Assembly: GCF_036885605.1 (NCBI RefSeq)
Contig: NZ_CP142523.1
Span: forward strand, 5,518,001 to 5,582,000
DNA: 64,000 bases
Direction of reading: 5' to 3'
DNA from: Janthinobacterium sp. TB1-E2
GTDB taxonomy: Bacteria > Pseudomonadota > Gammaproteobacteria > Burkholderiales > Burkholderiaceae_D
In this document: positions 51,472 to 60,384 of the stretch, in pieces
Numbering within the stretch: position 1 is the first letter of the stretch
Layout of the letters: every line of letters starts with the position of its first letter
Notes under the pieces: generated by a model
Told to the model about the DNA's origin: nothing
What the model saw: the letters and a program-made list of their open reading frames with translations, nothing else
Databases searched by the model: none
Made by a program: the position numbers and the translations under genes

Positions 51472-53712
51472 CTAGTTGCCTTCCAAGAAGCTTTTCAGCT
51501 TGTCGGAGCGCGATGGGTGGCGCAGCTTGCGCAGCGCCTTGGCTTCGATCTGGCGGATGCGCTCGCGCGTCACGTCAAATTGCTTGCCCACTTCTTCCAG
51601 CGTGTGGTCGGTGGACATCTCGATGCCGAAGCGCATGCGCAGCACTTTCGCTTCGCGTGGCGTCAGGGAGTCGAGCACGTCCTTGACGACGCCGCGCATG
51701 GACGCGTGCAGGGCCGCGTCCGCCGGCGCCAGGGTGTTGTTGTCCTCGATGAAGTCGCCCAGGTGGGAATCGTCGTCGTCGCCGATCGGCGTTTCCATCG
51801 AGATCGGTTCCTTGGCGATTTTCATGATCTTGCGGATCTTGTCCTCGGGCATTTCCATCTTGATCGCCAAGGTGGCCGGATCGGGTTCCGCGCCCGTTTC
51901 TTGCAGGATCTGGCGGGAGATGCGGTTCATCTTGTTGATCGTCTCGATCATGTGCACGGGAATACGGATCGTGCGCGCCTGGTCGGCGATCGAGCGCGTG
52001 ATGGCCTGGCGTATCCACCAGGTCGCATACGTGGAGAACTTGTAGCCTCGACGGTACTCGAACTTGTCGACGGCCTTCATCAGGCCGATATTGCCTTCCT
52101 GGATCAGGTCGAGGAATTGCAGGCCGCGGTTCGTGTATTTCTTGGCGATCGAAATGACCAGGCGCAAGTTGGCCTCCGTCATTTCGCGCTTGGCCTTGCG
52201 CGCCTTCATTTCACCGGCCGCCATCTGGCGGTTGATGTTGCGCAAATCCGGCAGCGGCAATACAACGCGCGCTTGCAGGTCGATCAGGCGCTGCTGCAGT
52301 TCCTTGACGGTCGGAATGTTGCGGCCCAGGATGGCGCTGTACGCGTGTCCTGCGTTGACTTCGCCATCGACCCAGTCGAGGTTGGTTTCATTGCCCGGGA
52401 AAACCTTGATGAAGTGGGCGCGCGGCATGCCGCAGCGGTTCACGGCCACGTCGAGGATTTGCTTCTCGATATGGCGCACTTCGTCGACCTGGCCGCGCAG
52501 GGTGTCGCAGAGCTTTTCCACGACCTTGGCCGTGAAGCGGATGCCCAGCAACTCTTGCGAAATAGCTTCCTGTGCCTTGGCGTACGGTTTCGAGTTGTAG
52601 CCTTCTTTTTCGAAGGCGCGGCGCATCTTGTCGAACTGCTGCGAAATGATGGCGAATTTTTCCAGCGCCGTGCGTTTCAGGGTTTCCAGCTGTTCGGCCG
52701 AGAAACCGGCCGCGCCCGAAGCGCTCGCTTCTTCTTCCTCTTCTTCTTCCTCTTCTTCCGCTTCGCCTTCTTCCTCGTCTTCTTCGACGGGAGCGGCCAC
52801 GACAGGGGCGGCGGCGACCGGTTCGTTTTCATCGACGAGGCCGTCGACGATTTCGTCGATCTTGATCTCTTCGTTGGCGATGCGGTCGGCAGCGGCGATG
52901 ATCTCGGCGATCGTCACGGGGCAGGCGGAAATAGCCTGGATCATGTCTTTCAAGCCATCTTCGATGCGCTTGGCAATCTCGATCTCGCCTTCGCGCGTCA
53001 GCAGCTCGACCGAGCCCATCTCTCGCATGTACATGCGCACGGGGTCGGTGGTGCGGCCGAAGTCGGAATCGACGGTCGACAATGCGGCCTCGGCCGCTGC
53101 TTCCGCCTCGTCGTCGCTGGTGACGACGGCAACGTTATCGGACAGCAACAACGTTTCCGCATCGGGCGCGTGCTCGTAGACGGCGATGCCCATGTCATTG
53201 AAGGTACCGATGATGCCTTCGATGGCTTCCGGGTCGACGATGTTTTCGGGCAAGTGATCGTTGATTTCCGCGTAGGTCAGGAAACCGCGTTCCTTGCCGA
53301 ACTTGATCAGGGTCTTGAGTTTCTGGCGCCGGCGCTCAAGTTCTTCCTCGCTCGCTTCCGTATCGGACGAGAACGCATCTTTCAGCAGCGCGCGCTCTTT
53401 CGCCTTGCGGTCCTTGGCCTTGGCCTTGTCGACGGCCTTCAGTTCGGCCCGCTCGACGGCATTCAGGGCGGCGACTTCATCATTTTCTGGTTGGAATTCT
53501 TTTGGCTTGCGGCCGCGGCGGCCTGGCACTTTTACCGACGGCAAGACATAACCGGACGTATCGATCGCGGCCAGGGTGGCGGCGTCGGTGGTCTGGCTGA
53601 CCACAGGCGCGCTGGTGACGCGCGCTTCTGGCCGGTCGAGCGCCTTTTCGGCTTTCGTGGTAACTTTAGTGGGCTTTGCAGCCGCTTTGGATTCGGGTTT
53701 CTTGATTGGCAC
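51472..53712 (-). CDS. rpoD: RNA polymerase primary sigma factor (sigma70)
   Basis: 746 residues, longer than the E. coli protein because of an extended basic N-terminus and a run of about 20 Glu residues in the non-conserved region (about residues 308-330). Region 1.1 contains LKTLIKFGKERGFLTYAEIN. Region 2 has KKYTNRGLQFLDLIQEGNIG and YKFSTYATWWIRQAITRSIA, and region 4.2 has VTRERIRQIEAKALRKLRHP. It directs core RNA polymerase to housekeeping promoters. It starts with GTG at 53712. It is the last gene of the rpsU-yqeY-dnaG-rpoD cluster. Confidence 0.97.
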   Translation of the reverse strand: MPIKKPESKAAAKPTKVTTKAEKALDRPEARVTSAPVVSQTTDAATLAAIDTSGYVLPSVKVPGRRGRKPKEFQPENDEVAALNAVERAELKAVDKAKAKDRKAKERALLKDAFSSDTEASEEELERRRQKLKTLIKFGKERGFLTYAEINDHLPENIVDPEAIEGIIGTFNDMGIAVYEHAPDAETLLLSDNVAVVTSDDEAEAAAEAALSTVDSDFGRTTDPVRMYMREMGSVELLTREGEIEIAKRIEDGLKDMIQAISACPVTIAEIIAAADRIANEEIKIDEIVDGLVDENEPVAAAPVVAAPVEEDEEEGEAEEEEEEEEEEASASGAAGFSAEQLETLKRTALEKFAIISQQFDKMRRAFEKEGYNSKPYAKAQEAISQELLGIRFTAKVVEKLCDTLRGQVDEVRHIEKQILDVAVNRCGMPRAHFIKVFPGNETNLDWVDGEVNAGHAYSAILGRNIPTVKELQQRLIDLQARVVLPLPDLRNINRQMAAGEMKARKAKREMTEANLRLVISIAKKYTNRGLQFLDLIQEGNIGLMKAVDKFEYRRGYKFSTYATWWIRQAITRSIADQARTIRIPVHMIETINKMNRISRQILQETGAEPDPATLAIKMEMPEDKIRKIMKIAKEPISMETPIGDDDDSHLGDFIEDNNTLAPADAALHASMRGVVKDVLDSLTPREAKVLRMRFGIEMSTDHTLEEVGKQFDVTRERIRQIEAKALRKLRHPSRSDKLKSFLEGN

Positions 53713-54176
53713 AGGCGCTTTCGATTACACAACGACTTGCTTTACGGTGGATTAGGATAAAGTTTGCTGCCAGTTCCCTGTCTACCTGCGGGAACCACCA
53801 TCTTCGAACCTGCCGACTACGCAAATTCGACACTGTTACGTTACTTACACCTCATCGGCCACGATCCGCGGGAAGCGCAGCAATTCCTGTCCACCGGCTG
53901 TTGCCAGCCGCCTCGGCAAAAATTCCTGCATCGACCGCGTTGGGAGCGAGAGCCTGGCGCGGCTTGCCAGCGTCTGCGAGCCTTGCCCGCAACGCCGAAA
54001 GCGCCTGTTGGCCCTGGCTGCCGACACGATCCACCGCGCCGATCAAGAGCCTAACTTACTGAAAACAAATACTATTTACGAAACAGAACTAGCTTGCCAA
54101 AGCACACAATACTTAGCATTTAATTATAGCACGCGAAAAATGTTTTTCCAGTGCGCGCCATACCCTCAGAGCAAGG
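53713..54176. other. 464 bp intergenic region between dnaG and rpoD
   Basis: No gene supported. On the minus strand TGGAAA (54145-54150) and TATAAT (54123-54128) stand 16 bp apart, a fair promoter that would give rpoD an independent start with a leader of about 400 nt. Short frames here are shadows. A heat-shock promoter inside dnaG, as in E. coli, was not looked for in detail. Confidence 0.45.
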
Positions 54177-55973
54177 TTAGCGATTCACCAACTCGGCATC
54201 GCGCTCGCGTTCCAGCGCCCCCTGCTCCTGCATGATTTCGCGGTAGCGTACACCAATTTTCTCCGATGGCAAACCCGAGGCAAACAATTGCTGCAATTCC
54301 GCCTTCAAGGCATTCAATTTGATCTCGCGGATGGTGCTCACCAGCCACGACAATTCGCTGTCGTAATCGGATTCCGTGCCGGCCGCGATCTCGCCGATGA
54401 TCTCGTCGTACTCGCTGCCCAGTTCCTTCAACTGCTGCGCCAGCGCGGCAAAACTGCCGTGCTCGCCCAAGGCCTGGCCCACGGCCACCAGCTGCCCCAG
54501 GCTGTGCGCCGCGTCCGGCCCCAGGTGCTGGAAGGCGGCCAGGGCGGCTTCGTCGATGCGCATCGTCAGCGGCGGATGCGCCACCAGCATGCGCATGATC
54601 TTCAATTCCAGCCCGACAGGCACGGGGCGGCCCGATTTCGGCGGCGCCCGGTGCGCCACCGCAACAGGCTTGGCCAGCTCGAACAGGGCTTCGATCTCGG
54701 CCGGCGTGGACTGCGTCAGCTGTGCCAGGCCGCGCACGATCTGCAGGCGCAGCGACGACGGCGCCATCAGCTGCAGCAGCGGCTTGGCATCGAACTGCAC
54801 GCGGGCGCGCCCTTCCGGTTCCGACAGGTCATGCTCGCCCGACACTTCTTTCAGTAAAAATTGCGACAGCGGCATGGCTTCATGCACTTGCTGCTCAAAC
54901 CCTTCGGCGCCGAATTCGCGGATATAACTGTCCGGATCGTGTTCCGAGGGCAGGAACAGGAATTTGATCGTTTTATTGTCCGACACGTGGGCCAGGCTCG
55001 CTTCCAGCGCGCGGCGGGCGGCGCGGCGGCCGGCCTTGTCACCATCGAAGCTGAAAATCACGTTATCGGTCTGGCGCAGCAGTTTTTGCACGTGGGTCGG
55101 CGTGCACGCCGTACCCAGGGTCGCCACTGCCTGCGGGAAACCCATCTGCGCCAGCGCCACTACGTCCATATAGCCTTCCGTCACCAGCACGTAGCCGGCG
55201 TCGCGGATGGCTTGGCGCGCTTCGAACAACCCATATAGTTCGAAACCCTTGGAAAACAAGGGGGTTTCCGGCGAGTTCAGGTATTTCGGTTCGCCATGGT
55301 CGAGCACGCGGCCGCCAAAGGCGATCACTTGCCCCTTGGTATTGCGGATCGGGAACATGATACGTTCGCGGAAACGGTCATAGCGCTTGCGGTTATTGCC
55401 CTCTTCATCGACCTTGTCGATCACGAGGCCGGCCTCGGCCAGGGCCACCACGTCGTATTCGGGGAAGACGGAGCGCAGATTATCCCAGCCGCCAGGCGCG
55501 AAACCCATGCCGAAGCGAGCGGCCACTTCGCCCGTCAAGCCACGGTTCTTCAGGTAGGCGATGGCTTCCGGCGCGTGGCGCAATTGCCCCCGGTAATAAT
55601 CGCACGCCTGCGTCATGGCGTCGGACAGGGCCAGGCTTTGCGCCTGGATCTGCGCGCGCTGGGCCGGCGGAATCTTGTCATCCGCTTCCGGCACGACCAT
55701 GCCCACGTTCTGCGCCAGGTCCTTGACGGCGTCGACAAAGCCCATGCCCGAGTACTCGATCAGGAAGCCGATCGAGGTGCCATGCGCGCCACAGCCGAAG
55801 CAATGATAGAACTGCTTGGTGGGGCTGACGGTAAAGCTGGGCGATTTTTCACTGTGGAACGGGCACAAGCCCATGAAATTGGCGCCACCTTTTTTCAGTT
55901 GCACATAGCGCCCCACGACATCGACGATATCGACGCGGTTGAGCAAATCGGAAATGAAGGATTGAGGTATCAC
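54177..55973 (-). CDS. dnaG: DNA primase
   Basis: 598 residues, normal length. The CHC2 zinc finger is CPFHSEKSPSFTVSPTKQFY, then HCFGCGAHG. The TOPRIM core includes VLVTEGYMDVVALAQMGF and FSFDGDKAGRRAARRAL with the metal-binding DxD. The C-terminal helicase-interacting domain covers the last 150 residues. It makes RNA primers at the replication fork with DnaB. The ATG at 55973 (MIPQSFISD) is the family start. It lies between yqeY and rpoD in the macromolecular-synthesis cluster. Confidence 0.97.
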   Translation of the reverse strand: MIPQSFISDLLNRVDIVDVVGRYVQLKKGGANFMGLCPFHSEKSPSFTVSPTKQFYHCFGCGAHGTSIGFLIEYSGMGFVDAVKDLAQNVGMVVPEADDKIPPAQRAQIQAQSLALSDAMTQACDYYRGQLRHAPEAIAYLKNRGLTGEVAARFGMGFAPGGWDNLRSVFPEYDVVALAEAGLVIDKVDEEGNNRKRYDRFRERIMFPIRNTKGQVIAFGGRVLDHGEPKYLNSPETPLFSKGFELYGLFEARQAIRDAGYVLVTEGYMDVVALAQMGFPQAVATLGTACTPTHVQKLLRQTDNVIFSFDGDKAGRRAARRALEASLAHVSDNKTIKFLFLPSEHDPDSYIREFGAEGFEQQVHEAMPLSQFLLKEVSGEHDLSEPEGRARVQFDAKPLLQLMAPSSLRLQIVRGLAQLTQSTPAEIEALFELAKPVAVAHRAPPKSGRPVPVGLELKIMRMLVAHPPLTMRIDEAALAAFQHLGPDAAHSLGQLVAVGQALGEHGSFAALAQQLKELGSEYDEIIGEIAAGTESDYDSELSWLVSTIREIKLNALKAELQQLFASGLPSEKIGVRYREIMQEQGALERERDAELVNR

Positions 55974-56102
55974 TGGCTAGGGCGGGTCTTGTTATAGGTC
56001 AGACTATACTACCGCACGTGGCCTGAGGTTGAGCCAGGTCAACGTGTGGGCTGTTAACAGGCTGCCAGCGCGACGGCGGGCAGCCCTTGCTACTATTGTT
56101 GC

Positions 56103-56555
56103 TTACGCTGCCGGCGTCAAGGCTTTCTTGACCAGGGCGGATACCACCGTCATGTCGGCGCGGCCAGCCAGCTTCGGCTTGACGATGGCCATGACCTTGC
56201 CCATGTCTTGCGGACCGGCGGCGCCCGAGGCGGCCACGGCGGCAGCCACTTCGGCCGCCACTTCTTCGTCCGACAGACCGGCGGGCATATAGCCCGTCAG
56301 GTGCACCAGCTCGGCTTTTTCGATGTCGGCCAGGTCGGCGCGGCCACCGGCTTCGAACTGGGTGATCGAATCCTTGCGCTGCTTGATCATCTTTTCCACG
56401 ATGGCCGTCACGTGGGCATCCGTCAATTCGATGCGCTCGTCGACTTCCTTGCGCTTGATTTCCGCCAGCAACAGGCGAATCGTGCCCAGCTTGCCCGCTT
56501 CCTTGGCGCGCATGGCGTTTTTCATGTCTTCGGTAATTTGTTCTTTCAAGCTCAT
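56103..56555 (-). CDS. yqeY: GatB/YqeY domain protein
   Basis: 150 residues, all-helical. Start MSLKEQITEDMKNAMRAKEA and the middle KEVDERIELTDAHVTAIVEK match YqeY. The C-terminal domain (DMGKVMAIVKPKLAGRADMT) is the tRNA-binding-like tail shared with GatB. A role in tRNA-dependent amidation is assumed from that likeness, not proven. Its place between rpsU and dnaG is common in betaproteobacteria. Confidence 0.93.
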   Translation of the reverse strand: MSLKEQITEDMKNAMRAKEAGKLGTIRLLLAEIKRKEVDERIELTDAHVTAIVEKMIKQRKDSITQFEAGGRADLADIEKAELVHLTGYMPAGLSDEEVAAEVAAAVAASGAAGPQDMGKVMAIVKPKLAGRADMTVVSALVKKALTPAA

Positions 56556-56683
56556 GGCAATCCTCGTTGGTCAGTAGGTGGGTGCTCGTGCGCGGCTACC
56601 ATCAGCGGGCCACAAAAGCGAAAACCCGCTGCGGCGAACCGGAGCGGGTATGCGACTCATCTGAAGTATCACTCCAGGCGAAT

Positions 56684-56730
56684 CAAAACAAAACCCGTGG
56701 CGAACAATGCGCCGAACTACCCGGGTTGGT
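56684..56730 (-). terminator. Hairpin after rpsU
   Basis: On the minus strand AACCCG...CGGGTT encloses an inner GGCG/CGCC stem and is followed by TTTTGTTTTG. It lies 16 bp past the rpsU stop. It may be an attenuator, allowing part of the transcription to continue into yqeY-dnaG-rpoD as in the E. coli operon. Confidence 0.6.
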
Positions 56731-56745
56731 TCTGACTGAACAGTC

Positions 56746-56958
56746 TTAGAATAATTTTTTCGGCAGTTGTTGGCTGCGGATGCGTTTGTAATGACGCTTG
56801 ACAGCAGCTGCCAGCTTGCGCTTGCGCTCAGCTGTTGGCTTTTCGTAGAATTCGCGTGCGCGCAATTCGGTCAGCAGACCCGTTTTTTCGATGGTGCGTT
56901 TGAAGCGACGCATTGCGACTTCGAACGGCTCGTTTTCTTTAAGGCGAATAGTGGTCAT
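56746..56958 (-). CDS. rpsU: 30S ribosomal protein S21
   Basis: 70 residues, full length, starting MTTIRLKENEPFEVAMRRFK and ending in a basic tail (RHYKRIRSQQLPKKLF). S21 binds the small subunit near the anti-Shine-Dalgarno region and assists initiation. First gene of the rpsU-yqeY-dnaG-rpoD cluster; a hairpin follows it. Confidence 0.97.
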   Translation of the reverse strand: MTTIRLKENEPFEVAMRRFKRTIEKTGLLTELRAREFYEKPTAERKRKLAAAVKRHYKRIRSQQLPKKLF

Positions 56959-57141
56959 GTAAAATTCAAACCGTTGAGGTGGTGTATAGGAAGAGATAGA
57001 TAGTAGCAGCTTTTATTCGGAAAGGGAAGCCCCTCCCCCACTTGCGTGCGGCATGCAGCCTGCTGTCGCTGCCGGAATGTGGCGTAAACCACGCACCGGG
57101 GTGGGCGCACAGGGCGCCAGAACCTCATCCTACAGACTTGC

Positions 57142-58356
57142 TTACTGCAAGGCAATACCTGCCGCCACGCCGGAAGCCCAGGCCCACTGGAAGTTGTAGC
57201 CGCCCAGCCAGCCCGTCACGTCGACCGATTCGCCGATGAAATACAGGCCCGGCACCTTATTGGCCATCATGGTCTGCTGCGACAGTTCGCGCGTGTCGAT
57301 GCCGCCACGCGTCACTTCGGCCTTGCGGTAACCTTCGGACCCGTTCGGCACGATGGACCAGGCATTGATGGCCAGCCCCAGCTTGCGCAGCTGCGCGTCG
57401 GGCATGTCGGCGATGCGCGCGTCCGGCGCCAAGCCGTTGACGGCCAGCAGGCAGTCGGCCAGGCGCTGCGGCAGCCATTGGGCGACGATATTGCCCAGCT
57501 GCTTCTTCAAGGTGCCCTTGCCTTCGATCAAGGTCTGCGCCACGTCCACTTCCGGCAACAGATTGATGACGATGGGCTCGCCCGGCAGCCAGTAGCTGGA
57601 AATCTGCAGGATCGCCGGGCCCGACAGGCCGCGGTGCGTGAACAGCAAGTCTTCGCGGAAACGCGCGCCCGTCGCCTTGCGGCCTTTCAGACTGCCCGTT
57701 TCCACATCCACTTCCAAGGCGATGCCGGACAATTCCGCGAACGGCGCCCAGCTGGCTGCATCGAACGTCAGCGGCACCAGGGCCGGACGCGGTTCGACCA
57801 TCGTCAAGTCGAATTGCTTGGCGATGCGGTAGGCAAAATCCGTGGCGCCGATCTTCGGGATCGACAGGCCGCCCGTGGCGATGACGATGCTGGCCGTCTC
57901 GATGTCGCCGCTATCGGTCTGCAGCACGAAGCCGCCATCCGCTTGCTGAACAACGTTGTCGATCTTGCATGGCATGCGCCAATGCACGCCGCCAGCGGCG
58001 CACTCGTCCTTGAGCATGTCGATGATCTGCTCAGCCGATTCATTGCAAAACAGCTGGCCCTTGTGCTTCTCGTGGTAGCCGATCCGGTATTTTTTCACCA
58101 GCGCGAGGAAATCCTGCGGCGTGTAGCGCGACAGCGCGCTCTTGCAGAAATGCGGGTTTTCCGAGAGGAAGTTCTGCGGGGTGGCGTTGATATTGGTGAA
58201 ATTGCACCGTCCACCACCGGAGATGCGGATCTTTTCGGCCAGCTTGGCCGCGTGATCGATCAACACCACGCGCTTGCCCTGCTGGGCGGCCACCGCCGCA
58301 CACATCATGCCGGCCGCGCCCGCGCCGATCACTGCCACATCAAATTGTTTTGCCAT
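57142..58356 (-). CDS. NAD(P)/FAD-dependent flavoprotein (YhiN/BaiN-like)
   Basis: 404 residues. The FAD-binding motif is VAVIGAGAAGMMCAAVAAQQ at the N-terminus. The HI0933-family signature ISGGGRCNFTNI lies near residue 50. The C-terminus VTGWLGGYNFQWAWASGVAA is characteristic. The family includes BaiN-type reductases, but the reaction of this branch is not known. The ATG at 58356 (MAKQFDV) is preferred over one 15 bp upstream. It stands in the plus/minus border between the rpsU cluster and the YbiB gene. Confidence 0.9.
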   Translation of the reverse strand: MAKQFDVAVIGAGAAGMMCAAVAAQQGKRVVLIDHAAKLAEKIRISGGGRCNFTNINATPQNFLSENPHFCKSALSRYTPQDFLALVKKYRIGYHEKHKGQLFCNESAEQIIDMLKDECAAGGVHWRMPCKIDNVVQQADGGFVLQTDSGDIETASIVIATGGLSIPKIGATDFAYRIAKQFDLTMVEPRPALVPLTFDAASWAPFAELSGIALEVDVETGSLKGRKATGARFREDLLFTHRGLSGPAILQISSYWLPGEPIVINLLPEVDVAQTLIEGKGTLKKQLGNIVAQWLPQRLADCLLAVNGLAPDARIADMPDAQLRKLGLAINAWSIVPNGSEGYRKAEVTRGGIDTRELSQQTMMANKVPGLYFIGESVDVTGWLGGYNFQWAWASGVAAGIALQ

Positions 58357-58412
58357 AAGAATTCCGGTCACCGCTGATTACAAAGACGCCATTGTAAACT
58401 GCGGCGACGCGG

Positions 58413-59405
58413 CTAGCGCGGCCGTGCCGCAATCTGCCGCGATGCCGTCAAGCATTGCGTCACCTGCTCGGCGATCGACGGCGGCACGGGCACCTCGCCG
58501 CGCAGCACGGCCGCGATCCAGGCCGCCGTGGTGGCCGCATCGCGCTCGGCGGGCAAATGTGGCAACTCTTCCACCAGCAACTGCTTTTCAACCAGCACCG
58601 TGCGCTCCACGCCATGGAACCAGTCGATCTGCTGCGCCTTGTTGGCGTTGGCCACCGTCTCGCCCTCCGTGCCGCGCATCAGGAAAGCGTCTCCGCGCGT
58701 GGGATCTGAGGCGGTGAGGAAATATTCACCGAGCATTTCCAGGTATTCCGGGTGCGTGTACGACACCAGCCGCAGGGCGGGACCGGCGAACGGCTGCATG
58801 ATTTTCACCAGGGTATGCGTGGAATTGCGCACGCCCAGCACGCGCCGCAGCGACAGCATCCAGGCCAGGCCCGGCGCCAGGGCCTCGATGGGCAGGAAGG
58901 CGGCCTCCCCGCGCGCCATGGTGGCCTCGGCTTGCGCATGGTCCTTGGAAGCGGGCACGCCCAGCGCGGCCAGCACTTCGGCCGTCGTGATGCGGCCCGG
59001 ATCGCTGGTCACGCCATGCACGAGCACGGGTGCGCCCGCGCGCGCCAGCAGCAGCGCCAGCAAGGCCGTCAGATTGGCCATCTTGCGCGCGCCGTTGTAG
59101 CTGGGAATGATGATCGGGGAAAATTCGCCGGCCGGCGCAGCCAGCGGGGCGAATGAGGCTTCGGCAGCGTCGAGGAAGCCGGCGATCTCGTCCACGGACT
59201 CGCCCTTGATGCGCATCGACAATAAAATGCCGCCCAGCTCCAGGTCCGACACGCGGCCCTCGAGCATGGCGCGGTACAGGGCGCGGGCGTCGTCGCGCGT
59301 CATGCTGCGCGCGCCGTTCTTGCCGCGTCCTATTTCCTTGATGAAACGTGCTGCGGGGAATGGCTCACCGGCCACATCGGTATGGGGTATGGAAACAGTC
59401 GTCAT
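58413..59405 (-). CDS. ybiB: YbiB-like protein (TrpD2 family, nucleic-acid binding)
   Basis: 330 residues with the fold of anthranilate phosphoribosyltransferase: an N-terminal helical domain (RDDARALYRAMLEGRVSDLE) and a large domain with VLVHGVTSDPGRITTAEVLA. The glycine-rich PRPP loop of TrpD (GTGGD) is replaced by YNGARKMAN, which fits TrpD2/YbiB, a DNA-damage-induced protein that binds nucleic acid rather than making anthranilate phosphate. No trp genes are near. It ends 56 bp before the flavoprotein start, so the two may be co-transcribed. Confidence 0.85.
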   Translation of the reverse strand: MTTVSIPHTDVAGEPFPAARFIKEIGRGKNGARSMTRDDARALYRAMLEGRVSDLELGGILLSMRIKGESVDEIAGFLDAAEASFAPLAAPAGEFSPIIIPSYNGARKMANLTALLALLLARAGAPVLVHGVTSDPGRITTAEVLAALGVPASKDHAQAEATMARGEAAFLPIEALAPGLAWMLSLRRVLGVRNSTHTLVKIMQPFAGPALRLVSYTHPEYLEMLGEYFLTASDPTRGDAFLMRGTEGETVANANKAQQIDWFHGVERTVLVEKQLLVEELPHLPAERDAATTAAWIAAVLRGEVPVPPSIAEQVTQCLTASRQIAARPR

Positions 59406-59563
59406 GGCGCCAGCTTACACGGATTTTTCCCCTTGCAGACGGGCAGGCAGGCGGCTTAGGCGAGTATGCAACAGTCTTTCAAGCTCTTTTTTGAATGAAT
59501 CCGCATCGCGGCTGCATCCAAACGCGCCACCGCTACGTATAAGACTGCACAGGGGGACTCATC

Positions 59564-60241
59564 ATGGAACACGCGATCAAACGGGAAACGGCCTTCGTCG
59601 GCATCGAAACGAGCAAGCTGCTGCTGAAAGCCGTGCTGCTCTCGGGTAACGAAGTGCTGTGCAAAGTGCTTGAAAACGACGTGGCCGGCTACCGCTGGCT
59701 GCGCAGCTGGCTGCAAAGGAACGACGTGCCCGTCATCGGCTTGCGCGTCTGCATGCGCCTTGATATGCCGTACAGCGAGGCGCCCGCCCGCATGCTGGCC
59801 GACATGGGCATGGTGGTTTGCGATGCGCAGCCCGCGCAACTGGACGACTATCTGCGCGGCCAGGGCTTGCCCGATGACGCGGCGCACAGCGCCGTGGTGC
59901 TGGCCAACTACTGTGCGCACAGGCGCCCCGCGCGCTGGACGCCGCCCTCGCCCGCCTACGTGGAACTGCGCCTGTGGCTGCGCCGCCTGCACGCCATCGA
60001 AGGCGTGCGCCAGCAGGAATCGGCGCGCCTGAATGTGCATCTGCAGGCTGGCCAGCATGCGCTGCACGCCTTGCTGCGCCAGCAGATCGCCTGCCTCGAC
60101 GCGCAGATACGCCAGCACGAAGGCGCCATCCTCGAGCATGTGAAGCGCCATCCCGGCCTGCCCCGGCCGCCCGAGCTGGCCGGCAACTACCAGCGCATCG
60201 CCCGCTACAGCGTTGGCGCCAGCCTGGCCGGCGGCCATTGA
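59564..60241 (+). CDS. Stand-alone IS110-type transposase N-terminal domain, possibly domesticated
   Basis: 225 residues. The scaffold of the IS110 DEDD domain is clear: FVGIETSKLLLKAVLL, then LRVCMRLDMPYSEAPARMLA, then RRPARWTPPSPAYVELRLWL and RRLHAIEGVRQQESARLNVH. The catalytic set is altered: Glu15 replaces the usual first Asp, Arg65 stands where the motif LEATG has Glu, and His108 replaces an Asp of the DRADA motif. The C-terminal Transposase_20 domain with its catalytic Ser is missing, yet the frame is intact and ends cleanly. No IS ends are seen. It may bind RNA or DNA without cutting; function unknown. Confidence 0.75.
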   Translation: MEHAIKRETAFVGIETSKLLLKAVLLSGNEVLCKVLENDVAGYRWLRSWLQRNDVPVIGLRVCMRLDMPYSEAPARMLADMGMVVCDAQPAQLDDYLRGQGLPDDAAHSAVVLANYCAHRRPARWTPPSPAYVELRLWLRRLHAIEGVRQQESARLNVHLQAGQHALHALLRQQIACLDAQIRQHEGAILEHVKRHPGLPRPPELAGNYQRIARYSVGASLAGGH

Positions 60242-60384
60242 ACGCACGGGGGCCGGCAGCGTGCCGGTCCTGCCATAAAAACAACTGAAGCATTGCCGTT
60301 TTTGCTCCATCCCCGCCGCCAGGCCGCATTTCCGCTACACTATTGCCTCTTAAAGAACGCAATCGCGAAAGCCGAGCCAGAATC

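Noticed and set aside
51376..53760. 794-codon open frame opposite rpoD
   Set aside because: Antisense shadow of rpoD; the composition is an artefact of codon bias on the coding strand.
58413..59405. Anthranilate phosphoribosyltransferase (trpD)
   Set aside because: The PRPP-binding GTGGD loop is missing and there is no trp context; the YbiB/TrpD2 reading fits better.
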